This document shows positions 39,818 to 47,641 of a stretch of 64,000 nucleotides of DNA, in pieces. Every line of letters begins with the position of its first letter. The stretch's first letter is position 1. This DNA is from a virus. The DNA is taken from positions 1 to 64,000 of the IMG/VR virus record IMGVR_UViG_3300030099_008032. One strand, written 5' to 3'. The notes under the pieces were generated by a model. The model did no database searches. It saw only the letters and a program-made list of their open reading frames with translations, and was not told the origin of the DNA. The position numbers and the translations under genes are program-made.

Positions 39818-40289
39818 AATTATAGCACTAAGTCTGGCTTTTATGATGGTGTTACCAGCATCTGCTTTAGCTGACCCTGTAATTGGAGAAACAGTACTGC
39901 CCCCAGCCTCATTTACGCACGTACAAGATTATGATACGCTAGTTAAGATTGGACTCGACGGCGCCGGCGGCGCATGGTGTTATGACGACCATGCAAACGC
40001 GCTGCTAATAACGGCCGCCGGCCAAGCACAGGCTCGTTGCGAATTAAAACTTAAATATGAAGTGGAAAAAGAAAAAGCAAAATGTCAATTTGAAATTGAA
40101 AAGTTAAATATAAGGGTGCAGTCTTTAATTAAGCAACACCAAGAAATAAACCTTATAAAAGATAATGAAATAGAACAACTAACCGCTGCAGCTATGAAGC
40201 GGCCAAGCGACTATTCTGTGTGGTGGGCTACCGGCGGTATTTTGGTTGGCGCCTTGTCAACGTTAGCAATTGTTTTTGCGGTAAAATGA
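39765..40289 (+). CDS. Exported coiled-coil protein with C-terminal membrane anchor
   Basis: A 174-residue protein. A basic N-region and hydrophobic core form a signal peptide with a likely cleavage site 'ASALA|DP' after residue 36. Residues about 85-140 form a charged helix. A C-terminal segment (153-173, 'WWATGGILVGALSTLAIVFAV') looks transmembrane. No lipobox cysteine follows the signal core, so it is not a classic o-spanin or u-spanin lipoprotein. It overlaps the preceding TM/coiled-coil gene by 53 bases, a spanin-like arrangement. A role linking the inner membrane and periplasm during lysis is plausible but unproven. Confidence 0.5.
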   Translation: MKLKKEYKKNSAFSLLNKIIALSLAFMMVLPASALADPVIGETVLPPASFTHVQDYDTLVKIGLDGAGGAWCYDDHANALLITAAGQAQARCELKLKYEVEKEKAKCQFEIEKLNIRVQSLIKQHQEINLIKDNEIEQLTAAAMKRPSDYSVWWATGGILVGALSTLAIVFAVK

Positions 40290-40290
40290 C

Positions 40291-40656
40291 ATGGATTACA
40301 ACGAAGTAGCTAAAATAGAAAAAGCTATAAAAGACAAGTATGGTAAGCAAGCGATTCAAAACCCAAAAAGCAACTGGGATGAACACAAGGAGCAAAAATA
40401 TCTTAACGATTTAAAGGACTTCTATAATAAAAATAGAAAAAATTCTAAAAAACCTCAAGAAGCAGAAGGTTTTGAAATCATAGATAAAAAAACAAGTAAA
40501 AGAGTAAAAAGAACATGTCCAGTTTGTTCAACCTTTTCCATAAAAATTCAGGATGACCTATACATGAATAAATTTGATTGTTGTTATAGATGTTATATAG
40601 AATATGTCGAAGACCGCGAAGAAAGATGGAAAATGGGGTGGAGACCGAACAACTGA
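40291..40656 (+). CDS. Hypothetical protein with C-terminal four-Cys zinc-binding motif (121 aa)
   Basis: A 121-residue protein starting one base after the previous stop. The N-terminal half is highly charged and helical, with a 'SNWDEHKEQKYLNDLKDFY' segment. Residues about 75-102 carry two cysteine pairs, 'CPVC' and 'CYRC', expected to bind one zinc ion. Small zinc proteins at this position, just before the terminase block, could be nucleic-acid-binding accessory factors. I do not recognise a family. It closes the lysis-like cluster; the next gene has its own candidate late promoter. Confidence 0.5.
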   Translation: MDYNEVAKIEKAIKDKYGKQAIQNPKSNWDEHKEQKYLNDLKDFYNKNRKNSKKPQEAEGFEIIDKKTSKRVKRTCPVCSTFSIKIQDDLYMNKFDCCYRCYIEYVEDREERWKMGWRPNN

Positions 40657-40669
40657 CTATTTATATTAT
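40656..40669 (+). promoter_or_regulatory. Candidate late promoter (copy 3 of motif)
   Basis: ACTATTTATATTAT immediately follows the stop of the 121-residue gene and lies 29 bases before the ATG at 40699, which has a gaggt ribosome site. It would drive the packaging and head-assembly cluster, including the terminase and portal genes. Confidence 0.45.
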
Positions 40670-40698
40670 AAGCTATCTGTATTGAGGTAAAAAAATTT

Positions 40699-41214
40699 AT
40701 GGCTACAACTTTAGAAATTATAAACGGAATATCACAGGTCTTGGCAAATTCATACGATGGGGCTCTGGATGAAGCAGGGGAGCCTGTTAAGATTGGTCTC
40801 AGGAGAGAAGAGGGTAACCCACTCATAGACTCCAGAATCATGGATGGCTTCGGCGCTCACATTTCCGGAAATAGGCTTCACATTAAATATCATGTAGAAA
40901 TCCCTCTAAAAGAGGTGCACTCTAACGGTTTCGAGGGAGAGATGGAGTCAATGGTTGAAAAGGTCAAGTCATTCATCCAGAAGGAATATAACAAGATTGC
41001 AAAAGACTCGCTTTCGCTTTCTGACCCAAGCGAAGTCGATGTTCTTGTGGAATATATATCCCGCATTCGCTGCAGCGTAAAGGTTCACAAGTGTTATAAG
41101 ATTGGAGGAGTACCCACCGAGCCGGAAAAGGAGATAGACCCAGCTTACGAAAAAATGGTAGCTCTCAGCGGTTTAGGTGGCGCTCGACCACGGAATGAAA
41201 AAATAAGCAGCTAG
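40699..41214 (+). CDS. Conserved hypothetical preceding terminase (171 aa)
   Basis: A 171-residue soluble protein located one base before the terminase large-subunit gene. Visible features include 'ISQVLANSYDGALDE.GEPVKIGLRREEGNPLIDSRIMDGFGAHI' in the first 55 residues, a beta stretch, then a helix rich in Glu/Lys. It sits where T4 encodes the terminase small subunit gp16, but I see no helix-turn-helix or ring-forming coiled coil typical of small terminases, so I do not assign that role. It may be a packaging or head-completion accessory. Confidence 0.5.
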   Translation: MATTLEIINGISQVLANSYDGALDEAGEPVKIGLRREEGNPLIDSRIMDGFGAHISGNRLHIKYHVEIPLKEVHSNGFEGEMESMVEKVKSFIQKEYNKIAKDSLSLSDPSEVDVLVEYISRIRCSVKVHKCYKIGGVPTEPEKEIDPAYEKMVALSGLGGARPRNEKISS

Positions 41215-41215
41215 C

Positions 41216-42802
41216 ATGTCTTTCTCTCTTTCCAAGAAAGAAGTGATGAGAGAAATAGTCAAGTGCGGCAAAACTCCGGATTATTTTATAAATACATACG
41301 CTAAAATAACCCATCCGCAAAAGGGCTTGATTCCTTTTCACTTATATGATTTCCAAAAAAAACTATTGGAAGACTTTCAGGATTATAGATTCAACGTTAT
41401 ATTGAAAGCCCGGCAGCTTGGAATATCTACAATTTCCGCGGCGTATGTTGCTTGGCTAATGATGTTCCACAGAGAAAAAAATGTATTAGTTATAGCGACA
41501 AAGTTTAATACGGCAGCAAATTTAGTAAAAAAAGTAAAAGCAATAATAAAGAACCTTCCAGACTGGCTCAGAATATCGAATGTAGACATAGACAATAGGA
41601 CAAGCTTCGTATTATCAAACGGCTCTCAGATAAAAGCGTCGTCAACCTCTGGTGACGCTGGCCGCTCCGAGGCTTTGTCTTTACTGGTGATAGACGAAGC
41701 TGCCCACGTTGAGGGCCTTGAGGAGCTCTGGATGGGCCTTTATCCAACTCTATCAACAGGCGGCCGCTGCATCGCACTCTCAACGCCAAACGGCGTCGGA
41801 AATTGGTTTCATAAGATATATAGCGAATCTGACTCCGGGGAAAATGATTTTCACCCTACTGTGCTCCCATGGAGTGTGCACCCAGATAGAGATAAAGCCT
41901 GGTTTGAGAAAGAGACTAGAAACATGTCTCGCAGGGAGATTGCTCAAGAGTTAGAGTGCAATTTCAACATGTCCGGTGAGACGGTCTTTTCTCCTGAAGA
42001 CTTAGAAAAATATGGTAACCTTTGTGTCGACCCCGAATATAGGACTGGTTTTGATAGAAATCTTTGGATTTGGGAAAAGAGGAAAGACGAAAAGAGTTAC
42101 TTTATATCGGCTGATGTTGCTCGTGGGGATGGCAAGGATTATTCCACAGCGATAGTTTTTTGCACAGAAACTATGACCGCAGTAGCAGAGTACAAAGGCA
42201 AGTGCACTCCAGATATATTCTCTAGGGTCTTATATGACCTAGGAGTTGAATACGGAAACGCGCTTTTAGTGGTTGAAAACAACACAGTTGGCTTTGCTGT
42301 GTTAGAAAAATTGAGAGAATCAGAGTATCCCAATCTTTACTATTCTATAAAGAGTACACATGAGTTTGTCGAAGAGTACCAAGCAGAAAACATGAACAAC
42401 GCTGTTGCGGGCTTCTCAATGACTTCTAAGACACGTCCGCTAATAGTCGCAAAGATGGAAGAATTTATAAGAAATGGCCTAATTACATTGTATTCAGCCA
42501 GAATGTTGTCGGAAATGAGGACATTTATTTGGAACAATGGGCGCCCAGAGGCTATGAGGTCGTATAACGATGATTTAATAATGGCTTGTGCAGTTGGTTG
42601 CTGGATTAGAGACACTGCTCTATCGGCTAATAAGAGACAATTAGAGTATAACAAAGCGTTCATTGGTGGTATAATGAGAAGCACCAACGAACTCGACACC
42701 AGAATAAAAGGAATGATAGGCACAAAGAACATGAAAATGTCAGAAACCCTAAAAAATCATCAAAAAGTAAGCACGCAGTTCCCATGGTTATTGAAGGGGT
42801 AA
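41216..42802 (+). CDS. 17: Terminase large subunit, gp17-like
   Basis: A 528-residue two-domain packaging motor. The ATPase domain has the deviant Walker A 'LKARQLGIST' (about 62-71), Walker B 'LLVIDEAAH' (about 156-164) and the coupling motif 'CIALSTPNG' (near 185). The C-terminal RNase H-fold nuclease has the acidic residues in 'YFISADVARGDGKDYS' (near 300), 'LLVVENN' (near 354) and 'SYNDDLIMACAV' (near 451). It cuts concatemeric DNA and pumps it into the prohead through the portal encoded next. Length is typical for T4-like large terminases. Recognition is strong. Confidence 0.93.
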   Translation: MSFSLSKKEVMREIVKCGKTPDYFINTYAKITHPQKGLIPFHLYDFQKKLLEDFQDYRFNVILKARQLGISTISAAYVAWLMMFHREKNVLVIATKFNTAANLVKKVKAIIKNLPDWLRISNVDIDNRTSFVLSNGSQIKASSTSGDAGRSEALSLLVIDEAAHVEGLEELWMGLYPTLSTGGRCIALSTPNGVGNWFHKIYSESDSGENDFHPTVLPWSVHPDRDKAWFEKETRNMSRREIAQELECNFNMSGETVFSPEDLEKYGNLCVDPEYRTGFDRNLWIWEKRKDEKSYFISADVARGDGKDYSTAIVFCTETMTAVAEYKGKCTPDIFSRVLYDLGVEYGNALLVVENNTVGFAVLEKLRESEYPNLYYSIKSTHEFVEEYQAENMNNAVAGFSMTSKTRPLIVAKMEEFIRNGLITLYSARMLSEMRTFIWNNGRPEAMRSYNDDLIMACAVGCWIRDTALSANKRQLEYNKAFIGGIMRSTNELDTRIKGMIGTKNMKMSETLKNHQKVSTQFPWLLKG

Positions 42803-42805
42803 TAA

Positions 42806-44824
42806 ATGTCAAACAATAAAAATAAAAATAATCCAAGAAACACTCAAAGTGTCCTCTTTAGGCGCCTAACCAGACTCCTGTCCGGACCATTAGTCAACTA
42901 CAGGACACAGACAAGTCACAGGCTGAGAAGAATGGATTTGGACAGGTATGCCACAAAGTTCACTTCAGCTTCTGGGGCGGACTTCAAGAAAACAGCGTAT
43001 AACCCATATGACAATCTCCAGGCCCAAGCGATGGCAGCGCAAGCTAGAACGGAAAGGTATGTCGATTTTGACCAAATGGAGTACACACCAGAAATAGCCT
43101 CTGCTCTAGATATATTTGCAGACGAGATGACAACTTATAGTGCCTTGAATAAAGTTCTAGGTATAAATTGTGATAATGAAGAGATAAAGCTAATTTTAGA
43201 ATCGTTATATTATGATATACTAAACATAGAATATAATTTGTTTTCTTGGTGCCGGTCGATGTGTAAATACGGGGACTTTTTCCTGTACTTGGACATTGAT
43301 GAAAATTTAGGAATAACCTCAGCAATTGGGCTACCCACCTCAGAATTGGAAAGAATGGAGGGCGAAGATAAGACAAACCCCAACTATGTCCAATTTCAGT
43401 GGAATTCAGCAGGCTTAACATTAGAGAATTGGCAGATAGCACACTTTAGAGTTCTCGGTAACGATAAATATAACCCTTACGGAACATCAGTGCTGGAACC
43501 AGCCAGAAGAATCTGGCGCCAGCTGACTCTTTTAGAGGATGCAATGATGGCTTACAGGATTGTTCGTTCTCCTGAGCGCCGCGCTTTCTATATTGATGTT
43601 GGTAATATACCTCCACAAGACGTAGAGCAGTATATGCAAAAAGCTATGACACAAATGAAGAGAAATCAAGTGGTCGACCCAGATACTGGCAGGGTAGATT
43701 TAAGGTATAACCCACTCTCAGTAGAGGAGGACTATTTTATACCCGTTCGTGGAGGTACGAGCGGAACTAAAATAGAGTCTATTGCAGGGGGAAAGTACAC
43801 CGGAGATATAGATGATGTTAAGTATCTTAGAGATAAACTCTTTTCTGCATTAAAAATTCCAGCTTCTTATTTAAGCTCCGATGCAGAAAAAGCCCAAGAA
43901 GATAAATCAACTTTGGCGCAAAAAGATATTAGATTTGCCAGAACAGTGCAGAGGCTTCAAAGGTCAATAATTTCTGAGTTGGAAAAGATAGGCGTAATTC
44001 ACCTTTATACTCTGGGGTATAGAAGTGAAGACTTGGTCAGCTTCAAGGTTAAGTTAAATAATCCATCAAAGATATCAGAGATGCAAGAATTGGAACACTG
44101 GAAAACCAAGTTTGATATAGCCTCTTCAGCGACAGAAGGGTTCTTCTCGAAACAATGGCTAGCGAAAAGATTGTTTGGTATGAGTGATGATGAATTCCTG
44201 AGAAACAGAAGGGAGATGTTCTATGATAGGCGCTTCGAAGCCGCTTTAGAGACTGCAGCAGAAGCAGAACAGGCTGCAGCGACAGCCCCCGGAGGAGAGT
44301 TCGCAGCTGATATGGGCGAACCAGGAGGCACAGGCACGGCTGGAATGGAACCAGAACTAGGCGCCCCAACGACCGAGACCCCAGGGGCCCCACCTGAAGC
44401 AGCGCCGGCTGCAGCCCCAGACGCTGGCGGCGCCGCCCCTGATGGTGGCCTTTTGGCAGCTCCTCCAGCAAAGAGAGACGACAAAGGACGCCAAGTAAAA
44501 AAGGAAAAAGGCAAGGTTAAAACTACGACAGAGAAGTCTCACGGCTGGTACGAGCCTAGGTTAAACTCCCCGGGTGGAGACAGAAGAGGCACTTCCGGCC
44601 CGAGAAAGAAGAATATGAATAGAGCAGCTACACCAGAAACCGGAACATCAAGGAAAGTATACCCAGGATATAGCGAATTAACGGGCTTGGCCAAGGGAAC
44701 TAGTATTTACGAATCAAAGAAAACTAATTACTCTGAAGAGGAAGAAAAAAGACTCTTTGAACAAGAAGAGGAGCTAAAGAAACTGTTTGAAAATTTAGAC
44801 TTTACATCGAGGAAAAATAAATAA
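42806..44824 (+). CDS. 20: Portal vertex protein, gp20-like, with long C-terminal extension
   Basis: A 672-residue protein. Residues about 30-480 match the T4-like portal pattern ('RRMDLDRYATKFT', 'ERYVDFDQMEYTPEIASALD', 'YNPYGTSVLEPARRIWRQL', 'SPERRAFYIDVGN', 'DIDDVKYLRDKLF', 'FARTVQRLQRSI'). The dodecameric portal nucleates head assembly and is the docking site of the terminase. After residue 490 comes an Ala/Pro/Gly-rich low-complexity stretch, then a basic segment and an acidic helical end ('EEEEKRLFEQEEELKKLFENL'). T4 gp20 is about 524 residues, so the tail is an addition. The ribosome site is aagggg. The stop overlaps the next start (TAATG). Confidence 0.9.
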   Translation: MSNNKNKNNPRNTQSVLFRRLTRLLSGPLVNYRTQTSHRLRRMDLDRYATKFTSASGADFKKTAYNPYDNLQAQAMAAQARTERYVDFDQMEYTPEIASALDIFADEMTTYSALNKVLGINCDNEEIKLILESLYYDILNIEYNLFSWCRSMCKYGDFFLYLDIDENLGITSAIGLPTSELERMEGEDKTNPNYVQFQWNSAGLTLENWQIAHFRVLGNDKYNPYGTSVLEPARRIWRQLTLLEDAMMAYRIVRSPERRAFYIDVGNIPPQDVEQYMQKAMTQMKRNQVVDPDTGRVDLRYNPLSVEEDYFIPVRGGTSGTKIESIAGGKYTGDIDDVKYLRDKLFSALKIPASYLSSDAEKAQEDKSTLAQKDIRFARTVQRLQRSIISELEKIGVIHLYTLGYRSEDLVSFKVKLNNPSKISEMQELEHWKTKFDIASSATEGFFSKQWLAKRLFGMSDDEFLRNRREMFYDRRFEAALETAAEAEQAAATAPGGEFAADMGEPGGTGTAGMEPELGAPTTETPGAPPEAAPAAAPDAGGAAPDGGLLAAPPAKRDDKGRQVKKEKGKVKTTTEKSHGWYEPRLNSPGGDRRGTSGPRKKNMNRAATPETGTSRKVYPGYSELTGLAKGTSIYESKKTNYSEEEEKRLFEQEEELKKLFENLDFTSRKNK

Positions 44825-45660
44825 TGAGGCTAAAGCACAATAAAAAAAGAAATACTGCATTTGTTTATGAGGCCCTGGTTAGAGAGCTAGCCAAATCAAT
44901 TATCAAAAACAATAAAAACAAACAAAATAAAATTGTTAAGATTATGAAGGAACACTTCTCCCCCAACAAAGAACTTAAAAAAGAGTTAGGTTTATACAAG
45001 ACGATATATGAAACAAAAGATTTAGAGAAGAACACCGCGGAAAAGCTCTTGAGAGAGGCAAAAGCAGAATATTCCTCGCTCAATAAGTCTACAATTTTTC
45101 GAGAGCAGTCTGCCCTCATCAACAAGATAAACAAAACGCTGTCAAAAGACCTTTTTAAAAATTTCGTTCCAAATTACAAAAATATTGCAACAGTATATTC
45201 TATATTTCAGGAGGCATTGCCGGTAAAAGATAGGGTCCTCCTAGAAGAAAATATAATAGAGCAGATGTCATCATCAGCAGAAATTCCAACTGACGACAAA
45301 GAACCTATTGATAATATTGTCTACAATACGTTTGTAAACAAGTTTAATGAAGAGTATGCGAGTAGTTTAAACGAAAGTCAAAAAACGCTATTTAAAAAAT
45401 ATATTTCATCATTTTCGGACAACGGATTGGAGATGAAGTACTATATAAACGAAGAGATAAGTAACCTAAAAACAAAGTTAGATTCCTCAAAAAATTTAGA
45501 CTATATAGTAGAAGATAATGATTTAAAAGTAAAAATAGATGAGGTATACTCCTTGTTGGATTCCTATAAAGATAAAGAGGTGGATACTGACTTGCTAGAA
45601 ATCATACTTAAAACTCAACTTTTAGTAGACGAGATTGAAAAAGATGACGATATCAGTTGA
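44824..45660 (+). CDS. Probable prohead core-region protein (278 aa)
   Basis: A 278-residue, highly charged, almost entirely helical protein starting at the TAATG overlap with the portal gene. It begins 'MRLKHNKKRNTAFVYEALVREL', an N-terminus I associate with conserved proteins between portal and protease genes in T4-like environmental phages. Lys-rich coiled-coil segments follow, and the C-terminus is acidic. In T4 this interval encodes small prohead core proteins (gp67, gp68). By position and composition this is a candidate internal core or scaffold component; homology is not established here. Confidence 0.5.
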   Translation: MRLKHNKKRNTAFVYEALVRELAKSIIKNNKNKQNKIVKIMKEHFSPNKELKKELGLYKTIYETKDLEKNTAEKLLREAKAEYSSLNKSTIFREQSALINKINKTLSKDLFKNFVPNYKNIATVYSIFQEALPVKDRVLLEENIIEQMSSSAEIPTDDKEPIDNIVYNTFVNKFNEEYASSLNESQKTLFKKYISSFSDNGLEMKYYINEEISNLKTKLDSSKNLDYIVEDNDLKVKIDEVYSLLDSYKDKEVDTDLLEIILKTQLLVDEIEKDDDIS

Positions 45661-46192
45661 TATACAGATGGACCCCAGGGTCCGCCTTAAGGCAAGAAGG
45701 ACACTAGATGGAAAAATAATGATTTTCGACCATGAAGATATAGACATTATTTTATCACCCAGCGATAAAAAGTGCATTTCTTTCCCCAAGGACCAACTTA
45801 CTGACAAGGTGTACGAAGCTCAGGACCGAATGTTTAACTTTCTCAGCCGCGCCGGCGTTATTGATAAGGCTACCATCAGGGGGGGGAACATCCACGGTTC
45901 TTTGGAGGCTAGTATCCTAGAGAGCTCCATAAAAGGTATAGACGAGACACAGGCTTTTATATATTCTCTAGATAGATATCTAAATGATGAAAAGCCTTAC
46001 TTCACCAGTAGTAAGAAACTTCAAGATGACTACTTGGACAGCCTGCTCAAGCCGGATGCAGAAGACTCAACAGAGTTAGGAGATGTACCACATTCCGATA
46101 AGAAGGGTTCACATGGCTTTACTAGGGGCCCATACGGATTCATGTACAATTACTCTCTTGTACGAGAACACAACGCAAAAGAGAAAGAATGA
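45644..46192 (+). CDS. Hypothetical head-cluster protein (182 aa)
   Basis: The ATG at 45644 is preferred over an in-frame TTG three codons earlier. The gene overlaps the preceding one by 17 bases. The product (182 residues) starts with a beta-rich stretch ('TISVDIQMDPRVRLKARRTLDGKIMIFDH'), continues with helices, and ends with a Gly/Tyr-rich segment 'HGFTRGPYGFMYNY'. I do not recognise it. It sits between the probable core protein and a small membrane protein in the head-assembly cluster. Its stop overlaps the next start (ATGA). Confidence 0.5.
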   Translation: MTISVDIQMDPRVRLKARRTLDGKIMIFDHEDIDIILSPSDKKCISFPKDQLTDKVYEAQDRMFNFLSRAGVIDKATIRGGNIHGSLEASILESSIKGIDETQAFIYSLDRYLNDEKPYFTSSKKLQDDYLDSLLKPDAEDSTELGDVPHSDKKGSHGFTRGPYGFMYNYSLVREHNAKEKE

Positions 46193-46485
46193 ATTTAATC
46201 TATTTTTCTCTTTGTTGTGCCGGTCTCACACAAATATTGGTTTATGGTAAAATCTTTGATAAAATACGCCCGACCAAGGGCTGGTTTGGTCAGCTCTTTT
46301 CTTGTCCCATGTGCACCGGTTTCTGGTCGGGACTATTTTTGTGGGCAGCAAACAAACACACAGAACTATTTACTTTTGATTACTCTTTGACAACAGGGTT
46401 ATTCTTGGGTTGCCTGGGGTCTCTTGTAAGTTATATTTTTTCTGTATCTTTTACAGATGATGGAATAAGAATTGATAATAATTGA
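46189..46485 (+). CDS. Small membrane protein, DUF1360-like
   Basis: A 98-residue protein with two or three hydrophobic segments (about 4-20, 40-55 and 68-88) and the motif 'LFSCPMCTGFWSGL' near residue 37. This matches the DUF1360 pattern, in which a Cys pair precedes an aromatic membrane helix. The function of that family is unknown to me. Starting at an ATGA overlap, it is co-translated with head-assembly genes. T4-like proheads assemble on the inner membrane, so a membrane protein here could help anchor or time assembly; that is speculation. Confidence 0.6.
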   Translation: MNLIYFSLCCAGLTQILVYGKIFDKIRPTKGWFGQLFSCPMCTGFWSGLFLWAANKHTELFTFDYSLTTGLFLGCLGSLVSYIFSVSFTDDGIRIDNN

Positions 46486-46494
46486 GGAGTTTTT

Positions 46495-46560
46495 ATGAAG
46501 CCTTTCGCTACTATAAGATGGATGATACGCCCAGTTGCTAACTGCTGCAAGGGGTCGTAA
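46495..46560 (+). CDS. Tiny open frame 1 upstream of prohead protease (21 aa)
   Basis: ATG at 46495 follows a strong ribosome site (gaggag, 46483-46488). The 21-residue product, 'MKPFATIRWMIRPVANCCKGS', ends at TAA 46558-46560, directly abutting the next ATG. Its 'IRWMIR' start resembles the beginning of some phage acetyltransferases, so it could be a gene remnant. The good ribosome site and exact stop/start join suggest it is translated. Confidence 0.35.
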   Translation: MKPFATIRWMIRPVANCCKGS

Positions 46561-46602
46561 ATGACGCGGGTAGCCCCCGCTAAATTGGAAAATTTATTAT
46601 GA
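46561..46602 (+). CDS. Tiny open frame 2, coupled to prohead protease (13 aa)
   Basis: ATG at 46561 is preceded by AGGGG six bases upstream and begins right after the stop of the 21-residue frame. The 13-residue frame (MTRVAPAKLENLL) ends in a TGA that overlaps the protease ATG as ATGA. The protease has no good ribosome site of its own, so this leader may deliver ribosomes to it. A GC-rich hairpin (GCGGG/CCCGC, about 46566-46580) lies inside the frame and could modulate this. Confidence 0.4.
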   Translation: MTRVAPAKLENLL

Positions 46603-47207
46603 AGTTAATAAGAGAATATTACGAATTATGTGACGGTGGAATTTGCCAAGACTTACTGACAGAGTCAGAAAAGAAGTTTGTTGCTGAAGGCGGCTGTATT
46701 TTGTCTGGGCTGATGCAGGAGGCAGAAGTCAAGAACGGCAACGGTCGAACTTATCCGCTATCAGTTTTGCAGAGAGAAGTTGCGCTTTATGAGAAGCTCG
46801 TTAGAGAGGGGCGCGCCCTTGGTGAGTTGGACCATCCTGAGTCTTCTGTAATCAATTTGGTAAATGCCTCTCATATTGTTACCGCAATATGGATGGACGG
46901 CCCAAAGTGTTATGGTAAGATAAAGGTCCTGCCCACCCCGTCCGGAAAGATACTGCGGTCGCTAGTAGAAAGTGGAGTATCTCTTGGCATATCTTCCAGA
47001 GGCCTGGGGTCCCTGGAAGAGAGAAATGGAATATCAGAAGTTCAGGACGACTTTCAGTTAATATGTTTTGATATGGTGTCAGACCCATCTACACCCGGAG
47101 CGTTTATGGGACTCACAGAATCTAAAGACCGCCCAAATATATTTACCAAAAATGACAAAGTCAACAGAGCGCTTGATAATATATTGTATAAGTTCGGCAA
47201 GAAATGA
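46599..47207 (+). CDS. 21: Prohead core maturation protease, gp21-like
   Basis: A 202-residue assemblin-type serine protease (T4 gp21/S77 family). The catalytic His lies in 'ALGELDHPESS' (near residue 78) and the Ser in 'SLGISSRGLGSL' (near 132); the 'NGRTYP' segment before them is also typical. It degrades the scaffold core and trims capsid proteins inside the prohead before DNA packaging. It is flanked by candidate core proteins and followed by scaffold and capsid genes, as expected. Its ATG lacks a clear ribosome site and overlaps the stop of a 13-codon frame, so synthesis may be set by coupling. Its own stop overlaps the next start (ATGA). Confidence 0.9.
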   Translation: MKLIREYYELCDGGICQDLLTESEKKFVAEGGCILSGLMQEAEVKNGNGRTYPLSVLQREVALYEKLVREGRALGELDHPESSVINLVNASHIVTAIWMDGPKCYGKIKVLPTPSGKILRSLVESGVSLGISSRGLGSLEERNGISEVQDDFQLICFDMVSDPSTPGAFMGLTESKDRPNIFTKNDKVNRALDNILYKFGKK

Positions 47208-47617
47208 AAAAATCAGAATTAAAAGCACTCATTAAGCAGTGTGTTAAAGAAGCATTATTCGAAGAAGGCGTCCTCTCGGAGATTATTGCAGAGGTAGCTT
47301 TTGGGCTAACGAAGGCCCAAACCATAATGCTTGAGCAAAAATCTAAAAAAGAACCGGAAGACTTTACAAAGCAAATTGCTGCAGAAAGAGAAGAAAACAG
47401 CAGAAAGTCTTTGGCAGAAGCAAAAAAGAAAATATTAAACGCTATCGGAAAAGAAAGCATGTCAGGCGTTTTCGAAGGTACCGAGCCTTTAAAGAGTGCT
47501 CCATCACCGTCGGCATCTCCCCATAGCCCTTTGGCCAATAGGGACCCTAGTGATTCAGGAGTAGACATATCTGGTCTCTTTAGTCTCGCGGGTAAGAAAT
47601 GGAATGCACTAAAATGA
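47204..47617 (+). CDS. Small helical head-cluster protein, possible core component (137 aa)
   Basis: A 137-residue protein beginning with 'MKKSELKALIKQCVKEALFEEGVL', an amphipathic helix similar in pattern to the start of the 56-residue protein at 35834. The rest is helical and charged, then a Ser/Pro-rich disordered stretch ('APSPSASPHSPLANRDPSDSG') leads to a short terminal helix. It is co-translated with the protease through ATGA. Composition and position suit a prohead core protein cleaved by gp21, but no homology is proven. Confidence 0.5.
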   Translation: MKKSELKALIKQCVKEALFEEGVLSEIIAEVAFGLTKAQTIMLEQKSKKEPEDFTKQIAAEREENSRKSLAEAKKKILNAIGKESMSGVFEGTEPLKSAPSPSASPHSPLANRDPSDSGVDISGLFSLAGKKWNALK

Positions 47618-47641
47618 AAACAGAAAAAAGGATACTTTAAA

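Noticed and set aside
46365-46378. ACTATTTAC match inside the DUF1360-like gene
   Set aside because: It is within coding sequence and departs from the motif after the core; treated as a chance match and a caution about motif specificity.
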